DNA from: Buchnera aphidicola (Aphis gossypii)
GTDB lineage: Bacteria > Pseudomonadota > Gammaproteobacteria > Enterobacterales > Enterobacteriaceae
Assembly: GCF_013394915.1 (NCBI RefSeq)
Contig: NZ_CP056771.1
Location: forward strand, 248,001-312,000
DNA: 64,000 nt
Direction: 5' to 3'
Shown here: one piece after another, positions 30,587 to 40,269 of the stretch
How positions within the stretch are numbered: position 1 is the stretch's first letter
How the letters are laid out: each line of letters begins with the position of its first letter
Position numbers and translations under genes: made by a program
The notes under the pieces: generated by a model
Seen by the model: the letters and a program-made list of their open reading frames with translations, nothing else
Databases searched by the model: none
Told to the model about the DNA's origin: nothing

Positions 30587-31951
30587 TTTTTTTATACTCT
30601 TTTATTAAATATTTTATAATTGTTTCCATTTTCATATTACGTGATCCTTTAATTAGAATTGTAGTTATATTTTTTTTTGCAATCTTTTCTTTTAATTTTT
30701 TCTTTAATATATGTTTTTGTTTTTCTGAAAAATGTTTTCCATTTTTACATATTTTAAAGATTTCACGACTATACTTTCCTAAGCTTAAAATATGATCAAT
30801 ATTTGATAAATTAGCAATATTTCCTATAATTTTGTGATATAGAATGCTTTTTTCGCCTAATTCGGCCATATCTCCTACAACTAGTATTTTATAACCTGGC
30901 ATCTTTTCTAAAATTTTAATTGCTATGATCATAGAAGCAACGTTTGAGTTGTATGTGTCATTAATTAAAATTTTATTTTGACTCAATTTTATAGGTTCTA
31001 ATCTTCCTGGTATAATAGGGGATTCTGATAAACCAATCTGAATTTGCTGTAATGGTGTATTCACTGAAAATGCAAGAGCGCTAGCAGCTAGAGCATTGGA
31101 TATGCTTTGATATCCTATATATGGTAGTCTAATGTTTATTTTTCCAGCTGGTGTATGCATGATAAAACATGTTTGATATGAATAAATCTTAATATTAGTA
31201 ACAAAAAAATTGCTTGTTTTTTTTTTTCGATAGAAAAATAAAATATTTTTTTATTTTTAATTTTTTTTTTCCATTGTGAAAGATGATGACTATCTAAATT
31301 AATAATTACTATGCTATTTTTTTTTAAATAAGAAAATATTTCTGATTTTTCTTTTGATATGCCTAATAATGATTTAAAACCTGCTAAATGTGAGTGATAA
31401 ATATTATTTATTAACGCTACATTTGGTTCAGAAATATTTGAAATATAACGAATATCACCAGGATTATTAGCCCCTAATTCAATTAATCCATATTTATCTA
31501 TTTCTTTTAATTTTAATAAAGTAATAGGCACTCCTATATGATTGTTTTCATTGTTCATAGTATATATTATGTTATTTTTTTTCTGAAGTATAGAAGCTGT
31601 CATTTCTTTTACAGAAGTTTTTCCACAAGAACCAGTGATAGCCAATATTTTTGGTTGAATTGTATTTCGAAGTGAATTAGCAATTTGCCCTAAAGCAATA
31701 GTAGTATTTTCTACTATGATATAAGAAATGAAAGATATAATTTTCTGGTTAGTTATGACTGCACAACATCCTTTTTTAATGGCTTCTTCGATAAAAACAT
31801 TCCCATCAAATTTGTCACCTTTTAATGCAATAAATAAAGTATTGGGTACTATTTTTTTGCTATTTATGCTAATATGATGTATTGTGATATTTTTTCCATA
31901 TAGTTCACCGTTTGTGATACTAGCAATTTTTTTTAACGACATAGGAATCAT
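30570..31951 (-). CDS. murF: UDP-N-acetylmuramoyl-tripeptide--D-alanyl-D-alanine ligase, frame broken at a poly(A) run
   Basis: Adds D-Ala-D-Ala to complete the pentapeptide. The first frame (ATG 31951) has LKGDKFDGN, ITGSCGKTSVKEMTA (ATP loop), NENNHIGVP and FYFSIEKKK. It then shifts and reads junk to a stop at 31136. The second frame carries SNFFVTNIKIY, HTPAGKINIRLP, ISNALAASALAFSV, DTYNSNV and VGDMAELGEKS, and ends at 30570. E. coli has SDFTATNIHV at the joint, which fits the second frame directly after EKKK. The break is at eleven A on the sense strand (T11, 31217-31227); twelve (or nine) restores the frame. No other lesion is seen. The start overlaps murE by 32 bases. Confidence 0.9.
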
Positions 31952-33440
31952 GTTGTTCTTCCAATAAATTTAAAACTGTTTCTTGATCTGAATGATAAAT
32001 ACATTTATCACCAACTATTTGATAATTTTCGTGTCCTTTACCAGAAATAAAAATTATATCATTAATACTTGATTGAAAAAAAACATAAGCAATCGCTTTT
32101 TTTCTATCTGGGATAATTGTTATTTTTTCTTTTTTTCTACATCCAGTGATAATTTCGTTAATAATTATATTTTGATTTTCATTTCTAGGATTATCATTAG
32201 TAATGATGACTTTATCTGCTATTTTTTCCGCAATTTTCCCCATTAACGGTCGTTTTTTTTTGTCTCTTTCCCCTCCGCACCCGAATATACACCATATTCT
32301 CTTTTGAGAATATTGTAATTTAATAGTTTTAAGCGCTTTTTTTAAAGCATCAGGAGTATGAGCGTAATCTATAATAAAAATTGGTTTTTTAGAAAAAACC
32401 AGTTTTTGCATACGTCCATATATTGGTTTAAGTTGGATAGATGTTTTAATTAGATCAGGTAATTTATAATTCATTTCTAACATACATGCAAGTGCTAATA
32501 ATAAATTTTCTACGTTAAAATTTCCTATTAAACAAGTAGACAATGTACCATTTCCCCAGCTAGATTCAAATTTTATATTAGTTTTACTGCTATAAATTTT
32601 AATATTAGTCGCATTTATCCATTTTGTAGCATATTTTTTTTGTTGAGGATCTTTAATTGTTACTGCTACTGTATACTTATTAGAAAAATTTTTTAACCAA
32701 TTTTTTGCATATCTATCGTTAGCATTTAATATTATTTTTTTGACTTGATGATTAGTGAAAAGAGAAAGTTTAGCTAATGCATATTCTTTTATACTTCCAT
32801 GATAATCTAAATGATCTTGTGTTAAATTAGTAAATATTGCAATATAAAATAAAACATTTTTCACACGATTCTGAACTAATCCATGCGAAGACACTTCTAT
32901 AGTGACTAACTTCACTTTATTTGACACTGAATGTAAAAATGATTGTATATCAATAGCTGATGAAGTCGTGTTGATTGTGGGTTTTAAGAAGTTGTAAAAA
33001 CCATTTCCAAGAGTTCCCATTGTTGCGGTTTTATTACCTAATAATTCACTCCATTGATTTATTAGTTGTGATACTGTAGTTTTTCCGTTTGTCCCAGTAA
33101 TTCCAATTACTTTTAATCGACTGCTTGGTTCACAATAAAATCTTCCAGCTAAGATTGAAAGTTTTTCAGAGATTTTAAAAAAAGATATTATAGGAATATT
33201 ATTAATATAATTTATTTTCCCATGTTGTTTTTTTTTTGTAGTTTCAGATAATACTGCTGTTATTTTTTTAGAAAGCGCATCAAAAATAAAGTCATGTCCG
33301 TCTTTTTTCTTGCCTTTTATAGCTATAAATACATCTTTTGATGTTAATTTTCTACTATCTAAAACTAGATTATTAATATTGATTTTCGGAAGATTTTTAA
33401 CCCAAGGTGATAAAAAATATTTTAAGTTTTTTTCTTTCAT
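31920..33440 (-). CDS. murE: UDP-N-acetylmuramoyl-L-alanyl-D-glutamate--2,6-diaminopimelate ligase
   Basis: Adds meso-diaminopimelate as the third residue of the stem peptide. It has 506 residues (E. coli 495). ITGTNGKTTVSQL is the ATP loop (about 114-126); EVSSHGLVQNRV, TNLTQDHLDYHG, YAHTPDALKKAL, FGCGGERDKKKRP and the meso-DAP specificity motif DNPRNEN follow. KGHENYQIVGD is near the end, and a short C-terminal extension overlaps murF. The start is ATG at 33440. Diaminopimelate comes from the lysine route, represented here by dapD. Confidence 0.96.
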   Translation of the reverse strand: MKEKNLKYFLSPWVKNLPKININNLVLDSRKLTSKDVFIAIKGKKKDGHDFIFDALSKKITAVLSETTKKKQHGKINYINNIPIISFFKISEKLSILAGRFYCEPSSRLKVIGITGTNGKTTVSQLINQWSELLGNKTATMGTLGNGFYNFLKPTINTTSSAIDIQSFLHSVSNKVKLVTIEVSSHGLVQNRVKNVLFYIAIFTNLTQDHLDYHGSIKEYALAKLSLFTNHQVKKIILNANDRYAKNWLKNFSNKYTVAVTIKDPQQKKYATKWINATNIKIYSSKTNIKFESSWGNGTLSTCLIGNFNVENLLLALACMLEMNYKLPDLIKTSIQLKPIYGRMQKLVFSKKPIFIIDYAHTPDALKKALKTIKLQYSQKRIWCIFGCGGERDKKKRPLMGKIAEKIADKVIITNDNPRNENQNIIINEIITGCRKKEKITIIPDRKKAIAYVFFQSSINDIIFISGKGHENYQIVGDKCIYHSDQETVLNLLEEQHDSYVVKKNC

Positions 33441-33463
33441 TGCATTATATTTAAATTTATTTT

Positions 33464-35173
33464 TTATAAGTTATCCGGTGTAATATTCATTCTCTTTAAC
33501 ACTGATATTATGATTTTATTGAAAACTGGAGTAGCAACTGCACTTCCGTAGTACTTGTTTCCTTTAGGATTATTAATGACGATAATTAGAGCGAATTTCG
33601 GATTGTGAGTTGGAGCAACACCAGCAGTATATGCTATGTACTTTTTAATATAATGTCCATCAATTCCAACTTTTTTTGCTGTACCGGTTTTCACAGAAAC
33701 ACGATACTTTTTTATATCTTTTTGATTAATATTTTCATCTATTTCTATAGTTTTTTCTATCATGTTAAGCACTTCTTTTACATATTTTTCAGGGAAAACT
33801 CTTTTTTCATATAATGGATGATTAATTTTAATAATAGATAACGGTTTATAAACTCCATAACTTCCTATCGTTGCATATAATCCAGCTAATTGCAGTGGTG
33901 TTACCATCAATCCGTATCCAAAAGAAAATGTTGCTTTGTCTAAATTTGATAAGGTTTTCTTTTTAGGTAAAAATCCTTGGCTTTCCCCAATTAATCCTAA
34001 ATTTGTTTTTTGACCTAATCCGAATTTTAAATATGCATTAATTAAATTTTTACTCTCCATAGAAAGTGCAATTTTTGATACACCAACATTACTGGAATTT
34101 TTTAGTATTCCAGTGATATCTAATTTTTCATGATATGAAACATCCTTAATTTGATGTTTTTGAACAAAAAAAGGTTTAGTATTTATTACTGAACTTCTTT
34201 TAATAATACCCTCTTTCAACCCCTCTATAATAACTATAGGTTTAATTGTGGATCCTGGCTCAAAAACATCTGAAATTGCTCGATTTCTAAAATTTTCTGA
34301 AACTGTATATTGTTTTTCATTTGGATTGTATGCAGGACTAGTTGCCATTGATAATACTTCTCCGGTTTTGATATCAACTAATACAGCAATTCCAAAATCT
34401 GCATTATTTTTATTTACACCTTCACATAACTTTTGATAAGTAATAGTTTGTAGTTCTTTATCAATACTTAATATTAAATTTTTAGAATTAAATTTTTGAA
34501 TTAAAGACTCATTTTCAATGACATGGCCTTGATTATCTTTTCTTATCTTTCTTTTTCCCGGTTTTCCTGTTAAGTAATTATCAAAACTTTTTTCAACACC
34601 TTCTATTCCTTCATCATCTATATTATTAAACCCAATGAGTTGTGCAGCAATTTTTCCGGAAGGGTAATAACGTTTCCCTTCTTCTTGTAAATATATTCCA
34701 GGTAATTTTAGTTCTTTAATATATTCACCAACTTCAGGAGTAATTTGACGTGCTAAGTAAATAAATTTTAAATTTTTATTAAAGTTTGCATGAAAAACGA
34801 TTTTTTTTAGCGGAATAGAAAGAATCTCAGACAATGCTTGCCATCTTGCATTGTTTTCAATATCTATATCTTTTTGAATCATACTGGGGTCTATAAAAAC
34901 TGCATTTACCGGAACAGTCACAGCTAATGGATACCCAAATCGATCATTAATAATGCCTCTAGTATTTGTTACAGGTTGTATTCTTAAAGTTCTACGATCT
35001 CCTTCATATGAAAGTTTTTTTGAATCAATTACTTGAATAAACATTGTACGCAATGTTAAGATAATCAAAAATGAAAAAACAACAATACATAGCGCTATAA
35101 AACGCCAATTTATGTAATTTTTTTTTCTTGTGTTTTTTGGTTTAAATAATTTTATATTTTTTTTAATTTCCAT
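33464..35173 (-). CDS. ftsI: Peptidoglycan D,D-transpeptidase FtsI (PBP3)
   Basis: Septal cross-linking enzyme with one N-terminal membrane anchor (about residues 24-44, [16 protein letters not shown]). It has 569 residues (E. coli 588; the C-terminal tail is shorter). The transpeptidase motifs are complete: FEPGSTIKP (catalytic Ser in STIK), SSN in [10 protein letters not shown], and KTGTAKK. The pedestal domain has DRFGYPLAV, and [17 protein letters not shown] is conserved. The start is ATG at 35173. With mrcB ruined, this is the only transpeptidase visible in the window; FtsW is its usual polymerase partner. Confidence 0.96.
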   Translation of the reverse strand: MEIKKNIKLFKPKNTRKKNYINWRFIALCIVVFSFLIILTLRTMFIQVIDSKKLSYEGDRRTLRIQPVTNTRGIINDRFGYPLAVTVPVNAVFIDPSMIQKDIDIENNARWQALSEILSIPLKKIVFHANFNKNLKFIYLARQITPEVGEYIKELKLPGIYLQEEGKRYYPSGKIAAQLIGFNNIDDEGIEGVEKSFDNYLTGKPGKRKIRKDNQGHVIENESLIQKFNSKNLILSIDKELQTITYQKLCEGVNKNNADFGIAVLVDIKTGEVLSMATSPAYNPNEKQYTVSENFRNRAISDVFEPGSTIKPIVIIEGLKEGIIKRSSVINTKPFFVQKHQIKDVSYHEKLDITGILKNSSNVGVSKIALSMESKNLINAYLKFGLGQKTNLGLIGESQGFLPKKKTLSNLDKATFSFGYGLMVTPLQLAGLYATIGSYGVYKPLSIIKINHPLYEKRVFPEKYVKEVLNMIEKTIEIDENINQKDIKKYRVSVKTGTAKKVGIDGHYIKKYIAYTAGVAPTHNPKFALIIVINNPKGNKYYGSAVATPVFNKIIISVLKRMNITPDNL

Positions 35174-35306
35174 TTTATGATTATTTTATTTCCAAAATCT
35201 TTAAAAATTTAGTGTAGTATATATTTTATTAGAATAGTTTTTAGTTTAAAATAATGAAACATTCTCTAATTGATTAGAGGTGGAGATAGAGTATTTTTTT
35301 CAATAA

Positions 35307-35513
35307 TCAAATTTCTCCATTCATCATTTTTTTTTTTTGTTCTATACGTAATTGTTCTTGTTCAGCAATCAGCATTCTAGTTTTATAAACTACTATTACG
35401 ATAGAATTAGCAGATAATATTATTGCAAACAAAAGAATTAAGTGTATTTTTCCATATAAAAGGAAATCATTTTTGATAATTATCGGTAAATCGTAGTGTT
35501 TTTTTTTATTCAT
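35307..35513 (-). CDS. ftsL: Cell division protein FtsL, C-terminus frameshifted at a poly(A) run
   Basis: Small bitopic divisome protein that in E. coli works with FtsB and FtsQ. The open frame gives 68 residues: a cytoplasmic start, a membrane segment (about 23-43, [20 protein letters not shown]), then [18 protein letters not shown] and a junk end MMNGEI. After the A12 run (T12, 35327-35338) the next frame reads [14 protein letters not shown], matching E. coli IEWRNLILEENAL, and stops at 35266-35268. Thirteen (or ten) A would restore it to about 82 residues. E. coli FtsL has 121, so the C-terminus is short either way. The start ATG at 35513 overlaps the rsmH end by 8 bases. Confidence 0.8.
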   Translation of the reverse strand: MNKKKHYDLPIIIKNDFLLYGKIHLILLFAIILSANSIVIVVYKTRMLIAEQEQLRIEQKKKMMNGEI

Positions 35514-36450
35514 GTTTTTTTAATTCTGCTGTACGTAATATAGAACTACGGGATTTAGGATTTTTTTGAATTTCTTCACAAGTTGGTAATATTCGATGTA
35601 TAATTTTTAATTTGCAAATTTTTAGTTTATCTATTTCTTTTTCTGTTATAGGCATACCATATGGAACTGATGCTTTTGAACTATGTTTAATCATAAATTT
35701 TTTAATGATTCTATCTTCTAATGAATGAAAACTAATAACTGTAATACGTCCACCTGGTTTTAATATTTTTAATGAATCTTCTAACGCGTTTTTAATTTCT
35801 TCTAACTCTTGATTAATATAAATTCTAATTGCTTGAAAAGTGCGTCTAGCTGGATGTTTAAAAATATTTTTTTTTGGTATCGCTTTGTTAATGATGTTTA
35901 CTAACTCTAAAGTTTCTGTGATTTTTTTCTTTCTGTTGTAGTCTTTAATTGCATATGCAATTTTTTTTGCAAATCGTTCTTCTCCGAAATTCTTTAAAAC
36001 AAAAATAATTTTTTCAGTATTTGCTTGAAAAATCCAATCTGACGCTGTAATACCACAAGTCTGATTCATTCGCATATCTAGAGGGCCATTTCTTTTAAAT
36101 GAAAACCCTCTTTTATAATCTTCTATTTGCAATGAAGATATTCCTAAATCAAATAATATTCCATCTACTTTTTTAATGATTTTTTCAGATCTAGCATAAT
36201 TTAAAATTTTTGAAAAATTATTATGTGTTATATAAAAACGTTTATCTTGAATTTTTTTGCCTATTAATACGGAATTAAAATCTTTATCAATAGCATATAA
36301 TTTACCTTTTTCCCCTAATTTTTTTAAAATTTCTAAAGAATGCCCGCCCATTCCAAATGTACTATCAATGTAAATACCATTTTCTTCTATTTTTAACGAT
36401 TCAATTAATTCTTTTTTCATTACAGGAATGTGTTTTATATTTTGATTCAT
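35506..36450 (-). CDS. rsmH: 16S rRNA (cytosine(1402)-N(4))-methyltransferase
   Basis: Methylates the N4 of C1402 in the decoding centre of 16S rRNA. It has 314 residues (E. coli 313). [13 protein letters not shown], the SAM loop [53 protein letters not shown] and [15 protein letters not shown] are all typical. The start is ATG at 36450. It is the first remaining gene of the dcw cluster; mraZ, which precedes it in E. coli, is absent. Confidence 0.96.
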   Translation of the reverse strand: MNQNIKHIPVMKKELIESLKIEENGIYIDSTFGMGGHSLEILKKLGEKGKLYAIDKDFNSVLIGKKIQDKRFYITHNNFSKILNYARSEKIIKKVDGILFDLGISSLQIEDYKRGFSFKRNGPLDMRMNQTCGITASDWIFQANTEKIIFVLKNFGEERFAKKIAYAIKDYNRKKKITETLELVNIINKAIPKKNIFKHPARRTFQAIRIYINQELEEIKNALEDSLKILKPGGRITVISFHSLEDRIIKKFMIKHSSKASVPYGMPITEKEIDKLKICKLKIIHRILPTCEEIQKNPKSRSSILRTAELKKHE

Positions 36451-36471
36451 ATTGGAATTTTATAAGATATA

Positions 36472-36514
36472 GATAAAATAGAAACATGATCATTTTAAAA
36501 TATCAATGACCATG
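36472..36514 (-). terminator. Probable rho-independent terminator after ilvIH
   Basis: On the minus strand CATGGTCATT (36514-36505) pairs with AATGATCATG (36494-36485), ten base pairs including one G-U, around a ten-base loop. TTTCTATTTTATCT follows. It lies 43 bases past the ilvH stop codon and before rsmH. The G-U pair works only in the minus-strand RNA, which supports that direction. Confidence 0.5.
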
Positions 36515-36556
36515 CTTGATGAATAATAAAATTTTGATAAATATGCTTTATTTAAA

Positions 36557-37030
36557 TTATCCTCGAGAAATTCCCACTATTCCTGAGCGAGTCATCTCAA
36601 TAACTTCAGATATATTTCTAATAATTTTAAGAAAAGAATCTAATTTTTTTGTTGTCCCTGAAAGTTGTAGTACATATGTAGTCGATGTAACATCTACAAT
36701 TTGTCCTCGAAAAACTTCGGTAATATGCTTAATGTCATTTTTACAATTATTTGTTTGTACTTTTATTAACATAATTTCACGTTCTATATGAGATATTTGT
36801 TCAATTTTAATAACTCTTAAAACGTCAATTAATTTGTGTAGTTGTTTTTCAATTTGTTCAATAGATTTTTCATTACCCACTGTTTGTATAGTCATTTTTG
36901 ATAAAGAAGAATCTTCTGTAGGAGCTACTGTGACTGTTTCTATATTGTAACCTCTTTGTGCAAATAAACCTATAACACGTGATAATGCACCTGATTCATT
37001 TTCTAAGAGAATAGATAAAATTCTTCGCAT
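36557..37030 (-). CDS. ilvH: Acetolactate synthase III small (regulatory) subunit
   Basis: Binds valine and activates the IlvI catalytic subunit. The start is set at ATG 37030 (157 residues), which aligns with E. coli [23 protein letters not shown] at 37066 would add 12 residues and overlap ilvI, and is less likely. The ACT domain ([20 protein letters not shown] through the DVLRV region) and the C-terminal half ending VEMTR-like [14 protein letters not shown] are present; E. coli ends six residues later. It lies 8 bases after ilvI, forming the operon that begins branched-chain amino acid synthesis for the host. Confidence 0.95.
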   Translation of the reverse strand: MRRILSILLENESGALSRVIGLFAQRGYNIETVTVAPTEDSSLSKMTIQTVGNEKSIEQIEKQLHKLIDVLRVIKIEQISHIEREIMLIKVQTNNCKNDIKHITEVFRGQIVDVTSTTYVLQLSGTTKKLDSFLKIIRNISEVIEMTRSGIVGISRG

Positions 37031-37038
37031 ATTTTTTA

Positions 37039-38754
37039 TTAGAAAACCTCTTTTTTCCTTAACCACATTTCATTCATACCCCCTCCTTGAACTTGCATAG
37101 GATAAACGTGCTCAGTATTGTCTATTTGGATATCTAAAAAAACTAAATTTCCTTCAGATAATTTTTTTAATGCCAATATTAATTTTTTTTCTAATTTTTC
37201 TATTTTATCTATACGTAACCCAATATGTCCATATGATTCTACTAATTTAACAAAATCTGGAAGCGAATCCATATATGAATGAGAGTGTCTCCCAGAATAG
37301 ATCATATCTTGCCACTGTTTAACCATACCTAAAGAAGAGTTATTTAAATTTAGTATTAAAACAGCTAAATTGTATTGTTTTGCAGTTGATAATTCTTGAA
37401 TATTCATTTGAATACTACCATCGCCCGTCACACAAATTACAGTGGATTTAGGTATTGCTAATTTTACACCTAGTGCTGCAGGTAATCCAAATCCCATAGT
37501 ACCTAATCCACCAGAATTAATCCAACGTCTAGGTTTATTAAATTTATAATATAATGCTGTAAACATTTGATGCTGACCAACATCGGACGTAACAAAGCAT
37601 TTTCCTTTAGTCAGTTTAAAAATAGTTTCAATAACATGTTGAGGTTTGATTTGCGTGTTTTTTATATCATATTTTAAGCTTTTTATTTGTTTCCATTCTT
37701 CGATAGTATTCCACCATTTTTCTAAAGAGTGAATTTTTTTTTCTTTTTCTATCAGCTTGATTAGTTCTTTTAAAACATATTTTGCATCACCTACTATTGG
37801 TATGTCTGCTGGAACAGTTTTAGAGATAGATGTAGGATCGATGTCAATATGTAAAATAGTAGCATGTGGACAGTATTTTTTTAGATTATTTGTCGTTCGA
37901 TCATCAAATCTCACTCCTATTGCGAAAATAACATCCGAATGATGCATCGCCATGTTAGCTTCGTAGGTTCCATGCATTCCTAACATAGAAATACTTTGAG
38001 GATGATTCCCTGGAAAACCTCCTAATCCCATTAGAGATGTTGTAACAGGGCAATTAGTTTTTTCTGCAAATTTTATTAACTCATTACTACTATTAGAACT
38101 AATAACTCCACCACCTGCATAAATAACAGGTTTTTTTGCTTTCAATAATATGCTTAATGCCTTTTTAATTTGTTTTTGATGGCCCTTAGTAGTTGGTTGA
38201 TAAGATCGTATATGCACATTTTTGGGCCATATAAATTCAGACTTACTTTTTTGTCTTAAAATATCTTTAGGTAAATCAATAACTACTGGACCAGGACGTC
38301 CTGTAGATGCTATCCAGAAAGCTTTTTTAAAAACATTAGGTATATCTTCAGTTTTTTTAACTAAAAAACTATGTTTTACTATAGGTCGAGAAATTCCAAT
38401 CATATCGCATTCTTGAAACGCATCATATCCAATTAAAGATGATGCTACTTGTCCTGAGATTACGACCATTGGAATTGAATCCATATAAGCTGTAGCAATT
38501 CCAGTAATTGCATTAGTGGCACCTGGCCCAGAAGTTACTAATACTACACCTGTTTTTCCAGTAGATCTAGCATATCCATCAGCCATATGAGTAGCTGCTT
38601 GTTCATGTCTTACTAAAATATGTTCAATTCCACCAATAGTTTTTAGAGCATCATAAATATCTAGTACCGCACCACCAGGATAACCAAATATATGTTGTAT
38701 TCCCTGATTAATTAATGATCTAATAACCATTTCGGCTCCTGATAATATTTCCAT
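37039..38754 (-). CDS. ilvI: Acetolactate synthase III large (catalytic) subunit
   Basis: ThDP and FAD enzyme that condenses pyruvate to acetolactate, or with 2-oxobutyrate to acetohydroxybutyrate, for valine, leucine and isoleucine. It has 571 residues (E. coli 574). [17 protein letters not shown] and [16 protein letters not shown] (with the ThDP-activating Glu), [30 protein letters not shown], and the ThDP/Mg motif from TGDGSIQMN to [10 protein letters not shown] are intact. The start is ATG at 38754 behind the strong ribosome binding site GGAGG, unusually good for this genome. Buchnera supplies essential amino acids to aphids, so high expression is plausible. Confidence 0.97.
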   Translation of the reverse strand: MEILSGAEMVIRSLINQGIQHIFGYPGGAVLDIYDALKTIGGIEHILVRHEQAATHMADGYARSTGKTGVVLVTSGPGATNAITGIATAYMDSIPMVVISGQVASSLIGYDAFQECDMIGISRPIVKHSFLVKKTEDIPNVFKKAFWIASTGRPGPVVIDLPKDILRQKSKSEFIWPKNVHIRSYQPTTKGHQKQIKKALSILLKAKKPVIYAGGGVISSNSSNELIKFAEKTNCPVTTSLMGLGGFPGNHPQSISMLGMHGTYEANMAMHHSDVIFAIGVRFDDRTTNNLKKYCPHATILHIDIDPTSISKTVPADIPIVGDAKYVLKELIKLIEKEKKIHSLEKWWNTIEEWKQIKSLKYDIKNTQIKPQHVIETIFKLTKGKCFVTSDVGQHQMFTALYYKFNKPRRWINSGGLGTMGFGLPAALGVKLAIPKSTVICVTGDGSIQMNIQELSTAKQYNLAVLILNLNNSSLGMVKQWQDMIYSGRHSHSYMDSLPDFVKLVESYGHIGLRIDKIEKLEKKLILALKKLSEGNLVFLDIQIDNTEHVYPMQVQGGGMNEMWLRKKEVF

Positions 38755-38972
38755 TTTTTCCTCCAGGATGCTATTTTATTAGGTTTATTCCTAGTTTTAT
38801 TTGTAGTTTATCCTGATAGTTTATCTAGATAAAGTAAGAATAATAAAATTTAAAAAAATTAATTGATATTAGTTATTGTTTTTATTATTACAAATATATT
38901 AAATATTATCAATAAATTGAAAATAAATTAAAACAATTATATGTTTTATCAAAATTATCATCTTTAAAATAC

Positions 38973-40007
38973 TTATTTTAAAAATAAAAATTTTTTAAAT
39001 TTAGGTGAAATCCATGTGACAAAAATATCTTTCTTTTTAGTTATTAAACAAACAGCTAAATTTTCATTGATAGATAATTTTTTAGCTTTTTTAAAACCTA
39101 ACAAGAGTAACCCAGTATCCCAACTATCTGCTTCTAATGCATGAGAAGATATAACGCTTACAGATACTAAATTATTTTTTACAGGGATACCACTTTCAGG
39201 ATCAATAATATGCGAAATATTTTTTCCATGAATAGTATAGTAATTCAGATAAGTTCCAGCTGTACTAATAGATTTGTTTTTTAGATGAATAAGTAATTGA
39301 ATTAGTTGTTTTTTATCAGTAGGTTTTTGAATTGCAATAATTTTTGATTTTTTTTTATTATTCATCTCGACTAAAACTGTACCTCCTATTGAAATTATAT
39401 AATTTTTAATTCCTTTTTTTTTTAGTACACATGATAAATGATCTGCAGCAAATCCTTCACCTAATGTAGAAAGATTTATTTTTATATCTATATTTTTTTT
39501 TAAATATATACCATGTAAATTGTTAATAATTTTTAAATGTTCAATACCTGAAAGACTTATATTTTTTTTTATTATACTCATCGAAGGATAATTATGAGGT
39601 TTTTTTTCAGTACCAAATCCCCATATATTGATTAAACTACCAATAGTTATATCTAGTTTTCCAGTGGTTTTTTCGTGAATATTAAGCGCCGTTAAAATAA
39701 TCTTTAAAAACTTTTTATCAATCTTTAATAATGTATTTTTTTTTAATTGATTAAATTTGTGAACCAAAGATTTTTTTTTCCATGGAGATAAGATTTCTTC
39801 ATCTGAATCTAAATTTTTTTGTATTAATTTTTTTAGATTTTTTATATTTTTTATTTGTATATTGGGAATTTTTACTCGCCAGTATGTTCCCATTGTTTTT
39901 CCTTTTAACTCTATTTGTTTTTTTATTTTTTCACTTTTACTTTGATATGTTGTATAAAAACAAATGAAGAATAATAAAAAGATATTAATTATTCTATTAA
40001 ATATCAT
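38973..40007 (-). CDS. apbE: FAD:protein FMN transferase ApbE
   Basis: Exported enzyme that attaches FMN covalently to threonine in RnfD/RnfG and NqrB/C-type flavoproteins. It has 344 residues (E. coli 351). A hydrophobic N-terminal signal (about 6-20, IINIFLLFFICFY) precedes KGKTMGTYWRV. ITIGSLINIWGFGTEKKP, LSTLGEGFAADHLS, ISIGGTVL, SISTAGTYLNYY, HIIDPESGIPV and EADSWDTGLLLLGF match E. coli ApbE closely. No clean lipobox is seen, so it may not be a lipoprotein. Its likely targets are Rnf subunits, which Buchnera is known to encode elsewhere. Divergent from degP. Confidence 0.92.
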   Translation of the reverse strand: MIFNRIINIFLLFFICFYTTYQSKSEKIKKQIELKGKTMGTYWRVKIPNIQIKNIKNLKKLIQKNLDSDEEILSPWKKKSLVHKFNQLKKNTLLKIDKKFLKIILTALNIHEKTTGKLDITIGSLINIWGFGTEKKPHNYPSMSIIKKNISLSGIEHLKIINNLHGIYLKKNIDIKINLSTLGEGFAADHLSCVLKKKGIKNYIISIGGTVLVEMNNKKKSKIIAIQKPTDKKQLIQLLIHLKNKSISTAGTYLNYYTIHGKNISHIIDPESGIPVKNNLVSVSVISSHALEADSWDTGLLLLGFKKAKKLSINENLAVCLITKKKDIFVTWISPKFKKFLFLK

Positions 40008-40269
40008 AAATGAGAAACCATTTCTTTAAATGAGAAGAATATTTTTTATGAAAATTTTTTATAAATATTTGTTTATATTAACAGGCAATAAGGATTTATA
40101 AAATTACAATTTTCAATTATTTTTTCTAGTGCTTTTCTCATTTTCTAAGGATCAATGGAGTTAATAAGTCATGAAGTGTATACTAAGATTTAATTTTAAT
40201 TAAAAATTTTGGGTTTTTACTCGTTTTTTATCTATTTAAGATTAAATTGTAATTTATGAGAAAGAAATA

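Noticed and set aside
37031-37066. GTG start giving a longer IlvH overlapping ilvI
   Set aside because: E. coli IlvH begins at the residue matching ATG 37030; the extra residues have no counterpart.
40160-40198. Short open frame (12 codons) with an ATG upstream of degP
   Set aside because: No good ribosome binding site for it and no known leader peptide at this place; likely chance.
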